Of a stretch of 64,000 bases of DNA, positions 1 to 9,289 are shown in pieces (the first letter of the stretch is position 1; each line of letters opens with the position of its first letter). The DNA lies in contig NZ_CP134147.1 in the NCBI RefSeq assembly GCF_032163505.1, positions 1,578,501 to 1,642,500 on the forward strand, written 5' to 3'. The translations under genes were made by a program, and so were the position numbers. Source of the stretch: Streptococcus parasanguinis (GTDB lineage Bacteria > Bacillota > Bacilli > Lactobacillales > Streptococcaceae). The notes under the pieces were generated by a model. That model made no database searches and was not told the origin of the DNA. It worked only from the letters and a program-made list of their open reading frames with translations.

Positions 1-113
1 CCCACAGACCATTGCTGGTGATCAATATGGGCATCTCCTTCACGACTTGGCAAACGATCCAAGTAAATCATCACATCACAAACTGTAGAACCAATAACTA
101 ACGCAGCTGTCAT
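1..113 (-). CDS. PfkB-family carbohydrate kinase, N-terminal fragment (cut by window edge)
   Basis: The first 37 residues are visible. They read MTAALVIGSTVCDVMIYLDR and continue to a GD-A-H-I-D segment. This is the opening beta strand and sugar-contacting region of PfkB (ribokinase-like) kinases, which phosphorylate sugars or nucleosides with ATP in the cytoplasm. The start has an AAGGAG ribosome site 8 bases upstream and a promoter beyond it. The rest of the gene lies left of the window, so the substrate cannot be judged. The family call rests on this short N-terminus only. Confidence 0.6.
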   Translation of the reverse strand, partial: MTAALVIGSTVCDVMIYLDRLPSREGDAHIDHQQWSV

Positions 114-137
114 CTTTTTCTCCTTACTTTGCCTTCT

Positions 138-165
138 ATTATACCAGAGGAAAGATAAAAAACAA
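138..165 (-). promoter_or_regulatory. SigA-type promoter for the PfkB-like kinase
   Basis: On the minus strand there is a TTGTTT -35 (160-165), a 16-base spacer and a perfect TATAAT -10 (138-143), about 25 bases upstream of the start codon. The -35 overlaps the T-run of the preceding terminator. Confidence 0.55.
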
Positions 166-188
166 CCAACCCCTTGTGGAGTGGTTGC
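157..188 (-). terminator. Intrinsic terminator of the short-chain dehydrogenase gene
   Basis: Reading the minus strand, a CAACCACTCC / GGGGTTGGTTG hairpin is followed by six T. It starts 9 bases after the dehydrogenase stop codon. Confidence 0.7.
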
Positions 189-196
189 TTCTCTTT

Positions 197-949
197 TTAA
201 TCACGGTAAACGGGTTGAGGGCCAAAGGTTTGGGAAACCGGCATGATTTCAATCCGATTGACATTGACATGCTTGGGCTGTTGGATCAACCAAGCTACGG
301 TGTTGGCAATGTCTTCCGGCTGAATGGCATGGGCACCTCGATAGAGGGCCTCTACCCGTTTTTCGTCTCCTTTAAAGCGAATAGAAGAGAACTCTGTCCC
401 TTCGCAAAGACCAGGTTCAATATTGCTGACACGAATCTTCTTGCCAGCTAGATCCGCCCGAAGATTGAGGGAGAATTGCTTGACAAAAGCCTTGGATGCC
501 CCGTAAACATTGGCCCCTGGATAAGGCACAGTCCCTGCTGTAGAGCCCAAATTGATAATATAGCCATCATTTCGTTCCACCATCTGGGGCAAGATTTTCC
601 TTGTCAGATAGGTCAGGCCGACAATATTGGTCTGAATCATGGTCAGCCAGTCTGCAATCTCTGCTTCATAAGCTGGGGCGAGGCCTAGAGCTAAGCCAGC
701 ATTATTGACCAAAACATCCACTCTCTCCCAAGCTTTTGGCAAACTGGCAAGTGCATGATCTACCTGAGAAAGATCCGTCACATCCATTTGCAGGGGATAA
801 AAGGCTTCTCCCAGCTCTTCTTGAAGGGCATGTAATTTATCGATGCGTCTAGCTGATCCGATCACACGATATCCATCTGCTACTAAACGACGGCAAATCG
901 CTTGACCAAAACCAGCTGAAGCTCCTGTTACTAAAATCGTTTCTGACAT
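197..949 (-). CDS. SDR-family NAD(P)-dependent oxidoreductase
   Basis: A classical short-chain dehydrogenase/reductase of 250 residues. The cofactor-binding TGASAGFG motif is at residues 8-15 and NNAG at 82-85. The catalytic Ser136, Tyr149 and Lys153 (YGASK) are all present, so the enzyme should be active. It resembles the YdfG / serine 3-dehydrogenase type, which oxidises hydroxy acids with NADP, but the substrate is not readable from sequence. It is monocistronic: a terminator follows it and a 155-base gap precedes it. The start has a GGAGG ribosome site. Confidence 0.85.
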   Translation of the reverse strand: MSETILVTGASAGFGQAICRRLVADGYRVIGSARRIDKLHALQEELGEAFYPLQMDVTDLSQVDHALASLPKAWERVDVLVNNAGLALGLAPAYEAEIADWLTMIQTNIVGLTYLTRKILPQMVERNDGYIINLGSTAGTVPYPGANVYGASKAFVKQFSLNLRADLAGKKIRVSNIEPGLCEGTEFSSIRFKGDEKRVEALYRGAHAIQPEDIANTVAWLIQQPKHVNVNRIEIMPVSQTFGPQPVYRD

Positions 950-1104
950 GTCATTACCTCCATGGATTGTAAAAACGTCCTTGATTGAGAAAGATCCATC
1001 AGGTTCTGTCTCGACTTAGAATCTAGATGAAACAATCCTATCTTGCAAAATTACTTCTTGTATTGGAAGGAAAAATCCTTCAGTTCAATCATTGCTTCTT
1101 TCAT

Positions 1105-1878
1105 TTAGTTTGCCTTTCCCCAAAAGAGCGCAAATTGGATGGCTAACTCCGCGATTCGATCCTTGCTATCTAAATCCTCATGACTAGATAAGGTTCGGAT
1201 ATCCCATTTTTCTTCCGAGAGGTGGTCTGCTGCATAGAAGAAATGGCAGAGCTCAAAGCCCCTATAAGCTGCTAAGGCTGCCACTGCCGAACATTCCATA
1301 TCCACACAGATGGCTCCTGCTTCCTTTCGTCGCTTCATCTTGTCGATGGTTTCCCGGTAGGGTGCATCTGTCGTCCACACTTTTCCTGACTGATAAGAAA
1401 CCTTGTGACTGTCCAGAAAGGCTTGGAAGAGAGGGAGGGTTTTCTTGTTTACTTCCACTTCATCATTAGCCGGAAGATAGTGGTAACTGGTCCCCTCGTC
1501 GCGAAGAGCAGCCGTTGGAATGATGATGGAGGTTGCTTCGATATCACGGTCTAAAACCCCACAGGTTCCAAAGAGCACCAGTTTTTCCATCCCAAATTGA
1601 ATCAGGTCCTCTATAATCCCCACACAGGAAGCAGCCCCAACTGGTGCATTAAAGGCACCAATCTGTTGGTCTCCAATAGTGATCCCATAGACCAGGACTT
1701 CAAAATTGGCCATGGAGGTTCTTGCAATGACCTCATGTTCATAATTTTCAAGGAGGCGAGCAAAAGTTACTCTTGAAAAGCAAGAAATGACTACTTTGGG
1801 AAATCCTTCAATTGGTTGGTGTAAGTCTTGTGGATTGATAATCGCCTGTCGATTGGCATCAAATTCTTCTAACAGCAT
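1105..1878 (-). CDS. Nucleoside phosphorylase (PNP/UDP family)
   Basis: Phosphorolysis of a nucleoside to free base and pentose-1-phosphate in salvage. The PNP_UDP fold is recognisable from GTCGVL near the middle and the VDMECSAVAALA motif, which carries the ribose-binding Met-Glu. I place the start at the second ATG (257 residues). It has AGAGGTG six bases upstream, whereas the ATG six codons earlier (1896) has no good ribosome site. A uridine phosphorylase-like role is likely but the base specificity is unproven. A TATAAT -10 lies at 1914-1919. Confidence 0.8.
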   Translation of the reverse strand: MLLEEFDANRQAIINPQDLHQPIEGFPKVVISCFSRVTFARLLENYEHEVIARTSMANFEVLVYGITIGDQQIGAFNAPVGAASCVGIIEDLIQFGMEKLVLFGTCGVLDRDIEATSIIIPTAALRDEGTSYHYLPANDEVEVNKKTLPLFQAFLDSHKVSYQSGKVWTTDAPYRETIDKMKRRKEAGAICVDMECSAVAALAAYRGFELCHFFYAADHLSEEKWDIRTLSSHEDLDSKDRIAELAIQFALFWGKAN

Positions 1879-1913
1879 TTCGTGCACCTCTTTCATTCTA
1901 CTTCTAGGCCCCT

Positions 1914-1919
1914 ATTATA
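1914..1919 (-). promoter_or_regulatory. -10 element of the nucleoside phosphorylase gene
   Basis: A perfect TATAAT on the minus strand lies about 35 bases before the chosen start codon. No good -35 is seen at normal spacing, so the promoter may be weak or activator dependent. Confidence 0.4.
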
Positions 1920-1963
1920 CCATAATTAGCCTAGTCATTGGTTTTTGATCAAAGGAAGGAGTA

Positions 1964-2022
1964 TAAAAAAGAACTGCTCCCAGACGTTAGATTTTTAGGA
2001 TCAAACGTCGAAGGGACAGTTC
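1964..2022 (-). terminator. Long-stem terminator of the DUF4299-type gene
   Basis: Two nested inverted repeats form one long imperfect stem: GAACTG/CAGTTC on the outside and GACGTT/AACGTC inside. On the minus strand six T follow. Confidence 0.7.
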
Positions 2023-2035
2023 ACTGCGATATTTT

Positions 2036-2941
2036 TTACTTGTTTTCCAACTGCGCTAATTCTAGCAACCGTTCTTTGGACAATTTTTTGATTTCAATTT
2101 GACTAGCATCTAGCAGCTGGTATTCATCTGGCTCTAGCGCTTCTATAAGGTTCTTCAGAGCAAGAGACCCAATTGGATGGTAATTCTCTGGCTTATCCGG
2201 ATCTCCATCGATCGCAACCAATAGAACTCGCCAATCAATGATACCTGCTAAGCCCACAATTTCTACATATTCTGCAGGAACATGTGGCACGCTTGGCAAG
2301 ACCGTATCCGTATCTTCTGTCAAGCTATAGCTGGCTAAGAAGGCTCCTGTCTCCTTCTGTTGATAAAAACGGACTTGACTGAAATAAGCTGCACTATATT
2401 GAATCTTCTTGATAAAGGTAGAGTAGGCTTCTAGTGGATGGACATGGTTCAAGACTTCCTGCACTGTATCCCGATCCAAATAGACTGGATGAGCGAAGCC
2501 TTGTACTTCAAACTCTTTTAGATCTTTTTCTTTCGTCACATTACCCAGCGTTTCTAGGATAACGACTTCATAATCAAAATGGAAAATAGAATCTGGAGTA
2601 TAGCTCACGCCGTCGCTGGCCACAATCTCCGTTCCTAATACTTCTCCTAGGCGACTGATCCATCGAAGGGCCAACTGCCAATCTTCTTCTATCGCAAAAG
2701 AGGGCACCTGAATCTGATAAGACTCTTCCTCATCAAAATAGCGTAACTGCAGAGGAAGACCGCTCTTACCAAATACGATACAGTTCAAGCCTTCAAAATC
2801 ATTTAAGGGACGATGAAGGGTGGCAGGATCATAGTTGTAGGTTGTCAACCCTTCCACCAATTTAAGAACTTCCTGTGCTGCGAGTACTTTCTGATAGCCA
2901 AATAAGCTCTTTTTATTTTTGATTGAAAACACGATACTCAT
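2036..2941 (-). CDS. DUF4299-type protein of unknown function
   Basis: A 301-residue soluble protein with no signal peptide or membrane segment. It is acidic and rich in aromatic residues, with no catalytic motif that I can see. It resembles the streptococcal family annotated as DUF4299; that assignment is from memory of sequence character and is moderate. The gene stands alone between a long terminator and the TrhO terminator. It has a clear ribosome site (AAAGGAG) before the ATG. Confidence 0.7.
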   Translation of the reverse strand: MSIVFSIKNKKSLFGYQKVLAAQEVLKLVEGLTTYNYDPATLHRPLNDFEGLNCIVFGKSGLPLQLRYFDEEESYQIQVPSFAIEEDWQLALRWISRLGEVLGTEIVASDGVSYTPDSIFHFDYEVVILETLGNVTKEKDLKEFEVQGFAHPVYLDRDTVQEVLNHVHPLEAYSTFIKKIQYSAAYFSQVRFYQQKETGAFLASYSLTEDTDTVLPSVPHVPAEYVEIVGLAGIIDWRVLLVAIDGDPDKPENYHPIGSLALKNLIEALEPDEYQLLDASQIEIKKLSKERLLELAQLENK

Positions 2942-3002
2942 TTGTTTTCTCCTTTGTGAAATCGCTTACCTAAAGTATAGCACAATTTTCAATCAATTTC
3001 CA

Positions 3003-3032
3003 TATAAAAACAGCCTGAGCTTTCAGACTGTT
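3003..3032 (-). terminator. Terminator of trhO
   Basis: On the minus strand CAGTCTGA / TCAGGCTG forms a hairpin followed by five T. It begins shortly after the trhO stop codon. Confidence 0.7.
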
Positions 3033-3040
3033 TGTTTCCA

Positions 3041-4024
3041 TTATGCAGGTGCTCCATCAAGCGTCTCACCGATAAGGGCCAAACGCTCACGAACTTCTGC
3101 TTGTGACAAGTTGTGTTCTTCTACATAGCGATTGCGAGGGTGAACCCGGCACTCATGCGAACATCCGCGAAGATACTTGTCTTCATTTTCTTCTGAAGTC
3201 AAGATGCGACGGTTACAGAAAGGATTTCCACAGTTGACATAGCGTTCACATGGTGTTCCATCAAACCAGTCTTTTCCGACAACGCTTGGATCGACATGGT
3301 TGACGTCGACTGCAATCCGCTCGTCAAAGACATACATTTTCCCATCCCATAGTTCTCCTTGAACTTCTGGGTCTTTCCCGTAGGTGGCGATTCCGCCGTG
3401 CAATTGACCAACATCTTTGTAGCCTTCACGTACCATCCAACCTGAGAATTTCTCACAACGGACTCCACCTGTACAGTAAACAACGACACGTTTATCCATG
3501 AATTTTTCTTTGTTATCACGGACCCATTGTGGTAATTCACGGAAGTTGCGAATGTCTGGACGGATAGCCCCACGGAAGTGTCCAAGGTCGTACTCATAGT
3601 CATTACGAGTATCAAGGACCACTGTATCTTCATCCAGGAGGGCTTCTTTAAATTCTTTTGGTGACAAGTAAACACCTGTTGTTTCAAGAGGATTGATGTC
3701 GTTGTCAAAGTTATCATCCTCTAAACCAAGGTGAACGATTTCCTTTTTGTAGCGAACGAACATCTTCTTGAAGGCTTGCTCACTTTCTTCGTCAATCTTG
3801 AACCAGAGGTCTTCCATACCTGGAAGGCTGTGAACGTAGTCCATGTATTTTTGCGTTGTTTCGTAGTCACCAGAAACGGTTCCGTTGATCCCTTCGTCAG
3901 CCACTAGGATACGACCTTTGAGGCCGATTGATTTACAGAAAGCCAAGTGGTCTGCAGCAAATTGTTCCGCGTTTTCGATGGGAACATATTTATAGTAAAG
4001 TAAAACTCGAATATCTTTTGACAT
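3041..4024 (-). CDS. trhO: tRNA uridine(34) hydroxylase TrhO (rhodanese-domain)
   Basis: Oxygen-dependent hydroxylation of U34 in tRNA anticodons, the first step towards 5-methoxyuridine. The protein has 327 residues. The N-terminal domain (about 1-95) is followed by a rhodanese domain (about 115-215) with the active-site loop CTGGVRCEK, whose Cys184 and Cys190 are conserved in the family. The C-terminal segment is Cys-rich (CGNPFCNRR and CSHECR), typical of the long YbfQ/YceA-like proteins. It is monocistronic and ends at an intrinsic terminator. Confidence 0.9.
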   Translation of the reverse strand: MSKDIRVLLYYKYVPIENAEQFAADHLAFCKSIGLKGRILVADEGINGTVSGDYETTQKYMDYVHSLPGMEDLWFKIDEESEQAFKKMFVRYKKEIVHLGLEDDNFDNDINPLETTGVYLSPKEFKEALLDEDTVVLDTRNDYEYDLGHFRGAIRPDIRNFRELPQWVRDNKEKFMDKRVVVYCTGGVRCEKFSGWMVREGYKDVGQLHGGIATYGKDPEVQGELWDGKMYVFDERIAVDVNHVDPSVVGKDWFDGTPCERYVNCGNPFCNRRILTSEENEDKYLRGCSHECRVHPRNRYVEEHNLSQAEVRERLALIGETLDGAPA

Positions 4025-4119
4025 TTGCTTCTCTTTTCTAAGATTAAATTATCAGAAATTTTCATTCAACTATACCAGTATACTCTCCCAAGAAAGCGAA
4101 TGCAATTTATTTGACCGAA

Positions 4120-4150
4120 AAATAAAAGCCTGGGATACCAGACTTTTACA
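4120..4150 (-). terminator. Terminator of the two-gene membrane protein operon
   Basis: An AAAGTCTGG / CCAGGCTTTTA hairpin with a T-rich tail on the minus strand, just after the last gene of the XRE/membrane-protein operon. Confidence 0.7.
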
Positions 4151-4163
4151 CGATGAAACCAAG

Positions 4164-4655
4164 TTACTCTTCTTTTTCCAATTGATCCAGATAGGCTTCA
4201 TAGCGTCTTTTCTCAACTTTTGCAAGAAGCATTACAAGGGTATTCACTCCCCATACAATCGGAAGATTCAGGAGAAATGTGATAGGAAGCACCAGCAAAA
4301 ATTTTGAATGGAAGGGATTGGACTGATAGACAGCTTGGTTTAATTGAAAATTTTGGGCCCAGATGAACAAGGAGAGAATAAAGGTTACTGCTACAATTCC
4401 TGTCGCATTTAGATAGCTATAACTGATAAATTTCACACCCAATCGTTGACAACGAACAGAGTAATACAATCCTGAGACGATGAGTAAGGCTACCACCATG
4501 ATTGGACTGAGCCCCACCTTAGATGTAAAAATGGATCCCACACTAAAAACAGTTAAGGCAAGGCAAAGAAAACCAGCCGTCTCAGCACCAGCCTTATTAG
4601 CTAAGCCTTCTTCTCGTTCATCTATGATTTGTTTGTTCAGCAATTGTAATCTCAT
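4164..4655 (-). CDS. Small integral membrane protein, DUF6773-like (second of a pair)
   Basis: 163 residues with four predicted membrane segments between a charged N-terminus (KQIIDEREEGLANKAG) and a charged C-terminal tail. I choose the ATG at 4655, which has AAGGAGG five bases upstream. An ATG seven codons earlier would overlap the preceding stop and lacks a site. It resembles its upstream neighbour in layout: a cytoplasmic D/E-R head, then paired helices. This suggests a duplicated family, probably DUF6773. Function unknown. The gap to the neighbour is 10 bases. Confidence 0.7.
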   Translation of the reverse strand: MRLQLLNKQIIDEREEGLANKAGAETAGFLCLALTVFSVGSIFTSKVGLSPIMVVALLIVSGLYYSVRCQRLGVKFISYSYLNATGIVAVTFILSLFIWAQNFQLNQAVYQSNPFHSKFLLVLPITFLLNLPIVWGVNTLVMLLAKVEKRRYEAYLDQLEKEE

Positions 4656-4665
4656 CTCTTCCTCC

Positions 4666-5148
4666 TTATTCTTCATCCTCTAACTCTGCCTCAATCTTCT
4701 CTTGTTTTTTCCGATTGATAATAGCAAGTGGTTTTTCAAGCAGATCTGTCAGGAGGGCAAAGACGAGAATTTCTAATAAAATTTTGACCAGATACTTGGG
4801 ACTGAGCATAAAGCTCGTTACTTCTCGCTTTCCAATCACATCCATAGCTGTCACAAGCACAGCAAAGAATAGACCTGATCCTAGGCGACTCAACCAGCTA
4901 TCTTTTTCTAACATATCTCGAACATCAATCCCTGAACTGATCCTTCTCACAAAGGCATAGCCTCCCATGGCAATCAGAAGGAACATCTCAGGGAGATAAG
5001 CGACGAGGTCTAAGTCCAGGATACTGGATTTCACAAAGGCGGATAGGGCAATAAAGCAGGTCATGCCAAGGACAAGTTCTCCTGCGATTTTTCCATCAAG
5101 TAGCATGGTCCGTTCATCTTTTACAATTGGTTCTTTCTTTTGTTTCAT
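4666..5148 (-). CDS. Small integral membrane protein, DUF6773-like (first of a pair)
   Basis: 160 residues. A KDERTMLLDGKIAGE head precedes four hydrophobic stretches (roughly 24-45, 52-70, 88-107, 118-137) and an acidic tail. The start at 5148 has GAGGAAA upstream; a longer reading back into the regulator gene has no ribosome site. It lies 28 bases after an XRE regulator and 10 bases before a second protein of the same design. The three probably form one autoregulated operon. No enzymatic motif is visible. Confidence 0.7.
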   Translation of the reverse strand: MKQKKEPIVKDERTMLLDGKIAGELVLGMTCFIALSAFVKSSILDLDLVAYLPEMFLLIAMGGYAFVRRISSGIDVRDMLEKDSWLSRLGSGLFFAVLVTAMDVIGKREVTSFMLSPKYLVKILLEILVFALLTDLLEKPLAIINRKKQEKIEAELEDEE

Positions 5149-5176
5149 ATGTTTCCTCTTTCTATTATTAAAACTG

Positions 5177-5371
5177 TTACTCCCAGAACAGTTGATCCAG
5201 CGTCTTATCCAAGGTCTTACAGATGGCAAGGCAGAGACTGAGGGTTGGGTTATACTTTCCCGCCTCAATCAGACCGATGGTCTGGCGCGTCACCCCGATG
5301 GCATCTGCAAGATCCCCCTGGGTCATATCATGCTCGACCCGGGCCATTTTTAATTTGAGATTTTTCGCCAC
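5177..5371 (-). CDS. Small XRE-family transcriptional regulator
   Basis: 64 residues that are essentially a bare helix-turn-helix: MTQGDLADAIGVTRQTIGLIEAGKYNP, with recognition helix VTRQTIGLIE. This is the Cro/CI-like YozG type often found next to membrane proteins. I use the GTG start at 5371 because AGGAAAAG precedes it. An ATG 33 codons upstream would put the promoter and palindrome inside the coding region. It likely controls the two membrane-protein genes downstream and itself. Confidence 0.85.
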   Translation of the reverse strand: MAKNLKLKMARVEHDMTQGDLADAIGVTRQTIGLIEAGKYNPTLSLCLAICKTLDKTLDQLFWE

Positions 5372-5401
5372 AGGCTTTTCCTTTCTTGTTTTTATAACTC
5401 T

Positions 5402-5442
5402 ATTATACACTATATTTTCTATTTTGCAATATATATTTTGCA
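5402..5442 (-). promoter_or_regulatory. Promoter with overlapping palindrome for the XRE operon
   Basis: A TTGCAA -35 (5424-5429), 16-base spacer and TATAAT -10 (5402-5407) on the minus strand. The palindrome TGCAA-N8-TTGCA (5425-5442) covers the -35, a good position for an autorepressor such as the XRE protein it serves. Confidence 0.6.
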
Positions 5443-5463
5443 TTTTGTAAGAAATATTTTTTG

Positions 5464-5496
5464 CAATCAAAAAAGCCTGGTTTCCCAGGCTTTCTT
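5464..5496 (-). terminator. Terminator of the met/ECF operon
   Basis: A GAAAGCCTGG / CCAGGCTTTTTT hairpin with a six-T tail on the minus strand, touching the stop codon of the ECF-like gene. Confidence 0.75.
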
Positions 5497-6082
5497 AGTT
5501 TCCTCTTCTTTTTGTTAGAAATGGCTGTAGGATATATGATAGTCCCCATCCTAATCCAGCACCCAATATGACCGTGAGGACAAACCAAGTGATGGTCGCT
5601 AGATCTGGTGATACCATCACCCGATTGACATAGTCTATCGATTTACCACGATCCAGTAACGACATGCGGTAACTGGCTGGATAGAACCACATCATAAGAA
5701 TGGGCCCTGTCGTCGCAAAGGCAAAAATAACAAAAGACAAGGCATTTCGTAAATTCGAGCGAAAACGACCACTTGAGGCGACCATCTCCGCAAAACTTCC
5801 GGCTATCAAGGCTGGAATAAAGGCCCCTGCACCATGACGCGAAAAGAGGAAGAAGGATCCGATCACGCAGCCAACTATAAAGATAGATCCAACTCCTTTT
5901 ATTTTTTCTAGATAATAGCGGTAGATCGTCCCGCCAAACAGGGCTGAAAAGGCAGGAGCATAAAACATATTTCCTTGATGATCGACCAGATTTCCAACTA
6001 AGACCCCCAGTCCAATCGCAAGAAAATAGAGGAAAATGAAGGCTCCAACTTGTTTTATTTGATTCACATTTATTCTATTCAT
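5495..6082 (-). CDS. MptD/Trep_Strep-type ECF transporter S-component-like membrane protein
   Basis: 195 residues with five to six hydrophobic segments and a short KRRGN tail. It resembles the MptD-family putative ECF S components (the Trep_Strep integral membrane family), which bind a small molecule and recruit a shared energising module. No ATPase or T subunit is in the window, so it would use a shared one. It begins 12 bases after metI stops and shares its terminator, so it is transcribed as the last gene of the methionine operon. A link to a sulfur compound is inference. Confidence 0.65.
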   Translation of the reverse strand: MNRINVNQIKQVGAFIFLYFLAIGLGVLVGNLVDHQGNMFYAPAFSALFGGTIYRYYLEKIKGVGSIFIVGCVIGSFFLFSRHGAGAFIPALIAGSFAEMVASSGRFRSNLRNALSFVIFAFATTGPILMMWFYPASYRMSLLDRGKSIDYVNRVMVSPDLATITWFVLTVILGAGLGWGLSYILQPFLTKRRGN

Positions 6083-6094
6083 TGGATACTGATC

Positions 6095-6787
6095 CTAACG
6101 GTGGCTAATTTTCTTCGAAAGGAAGTCCCCGATAAATTGGACCAGAACGATCAGAATCAGGATCAATAAGGTCGCCACAAAGATGACATCATTGTTAAAC
6201 ATGTTTTTCCCGTAGTTGATGGCCAAGGTTCCTAATCCTCCAGCACCAACGGCACCTGCCATGGCGGTTTCTCCAATCAAGGAAATGATGGTTACCGTTG
6301 TTACACGGATCAAATCAGGAAGCCCTTCACGAAGGTAGACACCAACAATATCCCAGAAGGTTGCCCCACTTGCTTGTGCTGCTTCAATCACGCCTCCATC
6401 CAACTCGGACAAGACTACTTGGACTTGGCGGGCAAAGAATGGAAAGACAGCCAAAGACAGCGGAACAAGGGCTGCTGTAGGACCAATGGTATTTTTCAAG
6501 AGCAAGTAGGTCAAGGGATTAATAAAGGCCAACAAGATAATGAAAGGAATGGCGCGGAACAAGGAAGTAATCTTATCCAAAATTTGGAAAACGATTCTAT
6601 TTTCGATGACACCACCTGGACGGGTCAAGACTAACAAAAGTCCTGTCACCAAACCTAAAAATCCACCAATAATGAAGGAAATAACGGTCATGTAAAGAGT
6701 CAAGTAAATAGCGGTTCCCCATCCATACTGGCCAGACCACCCTAATTTATAGACATTTGGTAAATATGTTTGAATTAACTGGATCAT
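6095..6787 (-). CDS. metI: Methionine ABC transporter permease MetI
   Basis: The membrane subunit of the MetNIQ importer. 230 residues with five to six helices and the ATPase-docking EAA loop [14 protein letters not shown] near residue 135. The start ATG overlaps the metN stop by four bases (ATGA), giving translational coupling. The family pairs as a homodimer with a MetN dimer. Context (metQ, M20 peptidase, metN upstream) supports methionine or related D/L amino acids as substrate. Confidence 0.92.
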   Translation of the reverse strand: MIQLIQTYLPNVYKLGWSGQYGWGTAIYLTLYMTVISFIIGGFLGLVTGLLLVLTRPGGVIENRIVFQILDKITSLFRAIPFIILLAFINPLTYLLLKNTIGPTAALVPLSLAVFPFFARQVQVVLSELDGGVIEAAQASGATFWDIVGVYLREGLPDLIRVTTVTIISLIGETAMAGAVGAGGLGTLAINYGKNMFNNDVIFVATLLILILIVLVQFIGDFLSKKISHR

Positions 6788-7851
6788 GCTTTTCTCCCAT
6801 CTTTCACAATAGTCACGGAAACTCCTGCATTTTCTAACTCAGCTTTGGCCGTTTCCAGATTTTGAGTCTCACCTGATAAGATGACCACCAATTCTCCGAC
6901 AGGAGTGTGATCAAGGATCTCGATGTTCCCAAATAAAATGTTGGCAGATACTTGGTACTGCTTGTAAATATCATTGATGATGGCTGTATCTGTCACAGAA
7001 CCTGCATACTTGAGATGCGCCAAAATCGAATCATCAGGCAAGTTCTTCACAATCGCTTGTTGATTGATTTTCACCATGGCTTCATCGATTCCTGTTGCAA
7101 CGGTGATAAAGTCTTGCGTCAAAGCATTTTTCGGATTCGAGAAGATATCTAAAACAGACCCTTCTTCAATCAGTTCGCCATTTTGCATGACAGCTACCCG
7201 GTTGGCAATATCTTTGACAATTTGCATCTCATGGGTGATCAAGACAATGGTTAAACCAAGTTTCTTGTTCAATTCTTGCAACAGAGCTAGAATTTGTTTG
7301 GTCGTCTTTGGATCCAAGGCTGAAGTTGACTCATCTGAGATCAAAATCTTTGGATCATTGGCAAGGGCACGCGCAATCGCTACCCGTTGCTTTTGACCAC
7401 CAGACAATTGGGCTGGGTAATTTTCTGCACGGTCAGCTAGACCAACTAGATCCAACAATTTCGCCACTTTTTCATTCTTTTGTTCTTTATTTAAATTTGA
7501 ATGTTTAAGAGCGAAGGCTACATTTTCTGCGACGGTCATTTGAGCCATCAAGTTGAAGTGTTGGAAGATCATCCCGATATCCCGACGTTTCTCTCGAAGA
7601 GCAGCCGGTTTTAAGGTCACCCGATCTTGGTAAATCACATCCCCATCCACAGTGATGGTTCCGGCACTTGGAACTTGTAAGAGATTGATCACCCGAACCA
7701 AGGTCGATTTCCCGGCTCCGGAATACCCTACAATCCCATAGATATCGCCTTCATTAATATGAATGGTCACATCTTTGACGGCTTGGATCTGACGTTTCTT
7801 TTGCTGGAAGGTCACATCAATGTGGTCCAGCTGAATCATTGCTTTACTCAT
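6784..7851 (-). CDS. metN: Methionine ABC transporter ATP-binding protein MetN
   Basis: 355 residues. Walker [10 protein letters not shown] is at 42-50, the signature [12 protein letters not shown] and Walker B ILISDEST follow, and a C-terminal NIL domain (about 275-355) acts in MetN proteins as the methionine sensor that inhibits transport. All ATPase motifs are intact. It overlaps the M20 peptidase gene by 8 bases upstream and metI by 4 downstream, so the genes are one translational unit. Confidence 0.93.
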   Translation of the reverse strand: MSKAMIQLDHIDVTFQQKKRQIQAVKDVTIHINEGDIYGIVGYSGAGKSTLVRVINLLQVPSAGTITVDGDVIYQDRVTLKPAALREKRRDIGMIFQHFNLMAQMTVAENVAFALKHSNLNKEQKNEKVAKLLDLVGLADRAENYPAQLSGGQKQRVAIARALANDPKILISDESTSALDPKTTKQILALLQELNKKLGLTIVLITHEMQIVKDIANRVAVMQNGELIEEGSVLDIFSNPKNALTQDFITVATGIDEAMVKINQQAIVKNLPDDSILAHLKYAGSVTDTAIINDIYKQYQVSANILFGNIEILDHTPVGELVVILSGETQNLETAKAELENAGVSVTIVKDGRKA

Positions 7852-9217
7852 AACTTGCTATTAACTCCTTTATCAATTCAATATGGGTGTAATAATCGGC
7901 GATTTTCACATTTTCGTCGCCCCCATGATCACGGCTATTGGCATTGCCAATTCCAAAGGCTGCCATCGGCACCTGCAAAGCCTCAAATACCGTATGCATG
8001 GGTCCGGTCCCCGCTGTTGTTGGAAGAACAGAAACTCCTTCTCTATAGAAATCTTTGGCCAGCCGTATGACATTTAAAATCGATGGGGCACTCATATCAC
8101 TTCGGTAACTCATTTCACCGAGAGTATAGACCAATTCGACCTGATCATAGCCATTTTTCTTCAATTGTTGCTTGATCTTTTCTAAGACATTCTTGGGATC
8201 TAGACCTGGAACCAAGCGCACCTCCATCTTGGCACGCGCCTCTGCCGGAAGAATCGTTTTAACACCTTGTCCTTGGTAACCAGAGCCAAAACCTTCAATA
8301 TTCAGGGCTGGTTCAAAATAGAAACGACGCAGGAATTCTTTTCGGTCTTCCTTCAAGATTGGAAGGGTTAGACCATAGGTTTCCGCTACATCTTCTGGTC
8401 CTTTGTTGGCATATTGCTCGATCAAAGCTAGCTCGCGTTCATTGGGTTCTTGGATCTGATCATAAATCCCATCCACCAAAATTCGACCTTCTTTGTCACG
8501 AAGACTGGCGATAGCATTTAACAAATACCAAGAAGCAGAGTCTACCACACCGCCATAGCTGGAATGGATATCCACTTCTGCACTCTTCACCACCATATCA
8601 AAGGTGACGATCCCTTTGCTACCACCGGAAATTTCCAACTGACCCTGATTATTTCGGGTACCTTGTTCCCACACTAAGAGGTCTGCCCCACGCAAGTGTT
8701 TCTTGTGTTTGGCCAAGTATTTATCCAAGTCAGTCGATGCAGACTCCTCTGCCCCTTCGATGATAAAGGTGATATTGACTGGCAAATCGCCACTTTCACG
8801 AATGTATTTTCGAAGAGCTGTGAGACGAGCCGTGATATGCCCCTTGTCATCATCAACCCCTCGACCGTACATGTTTCCATAATGAACCGATAAGGTAAAA
8901 GGGTCTCCCGTCCAAGGTTGGTCCCCATCAGCTGGTACCGTATCATAGTGGTTATAAAAAATGATGGTTTTGGCTTCAGGATTTGGCGAGAAAAATTTGG
9001 CAATCACAAAAGGGGCTGTATAGCTATCATCAACTTCGACTTTGGCTCCTGCAGCTGTAAAAATTTCCCCCAAATAGTTGGCCACTTCCTTGAGACCAAT
9101 TTGTTGGGCAAAGATGGATTTTTTTGAAATCAAGGTTCGCAACACTTCAAAATAGTGTTGTGCGACCTCATCATTTTCAAATTTACGGATTTGTTCCGCT
9201 TCTGTTGCAAAAGGCAT
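7844..9217 (-). CDS. M20-family metallopeptidase/dipeptidase in the met operon
   Basis: 457 residues, a zinc-dependent dipeptidase or deacylase of the M20/ArgE/DapE group. The metal-binding NHYDTVPA and GRGVDDDKG motifs and the catalytic EGAEES (two Glu) are present. In streptococci this gene sits between metQ and metN and is thought to release amino acids from imported peptides or acylated forms. The true substrate is not known. It lies 72 bases after metQ, behind a hairpin. Confidence 0.85.
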   Translation of the reverse strand: MPFATEAEQIRKFENDEVAQHYFEVLRTLISKKSIFAQQIGLKEVANYLGEIFTAAGAKVEVDDSYTAPFVIAKFFSPNPEAKTIIFYNHYDTVPADGDQPWTGDPFTLSVHYGNMYGRGVDDDKGHITARLTALRKYIRESGDLPVNITFIIEGAEESASTDLDKYLAKHKKHLRGADLLVWEQGTRNNQGQLEISGGSKGIVTFDMVVKSAEVDIHSSYGGVVDSASWYLLNAIASLRDKEGRILVDGIYDQIQEPNERELALIEQYANKGPEDVAETYGLTLPILKEDRKEFLRRFYFEPALNIEGFGSGYQGQGVKTILPAEARAKMEVRLVPGLDPKNVLEKIKQQLKKNGYDQVELVYTLGEMSYRSDMSAPSILNVIRLAKDFYREGVSVLPTTAGTGPMHTVFEALQVPMAAFGIGNANSRDHGGDENVKIADYYTHIELIKELIASYE

Positions 9218-9239
9218 GCATTCCTCCTAATACACGATA

Positions 9240-9268
9240 AGAGGTAGAGAATTGCTTCTCCACCTCCT
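9240..9268 (-). other. Intercistronic hairpin between metQ and the M20 gene
   Basis: GAGGTGGAGAA / TTCTCTACCTC forms a stable stem on the minus strand with no U-run after it. It could stabilise the upstream metQ message or tune expression of the following genes. Confidence 0.5.
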
Positions 9269-9289
9269 TCATACACTTGAGATCAAATC

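Noticed and set aside
3199-3717. 172-codon minus-strand frame
   Set aside because: Shadow of trhO in another frame; no ribosome site, Ser/Thr/Val-rich composition typical of out-of-frame translation.
5372-5470. Longer form of the XRE regulator starting at 5470
   Set aside because: It would place the TATAAT promoter and palindrome inside the coding sequence and has an AT-rich, unlikely peptide; GTG at 5371 has a ribosome site.
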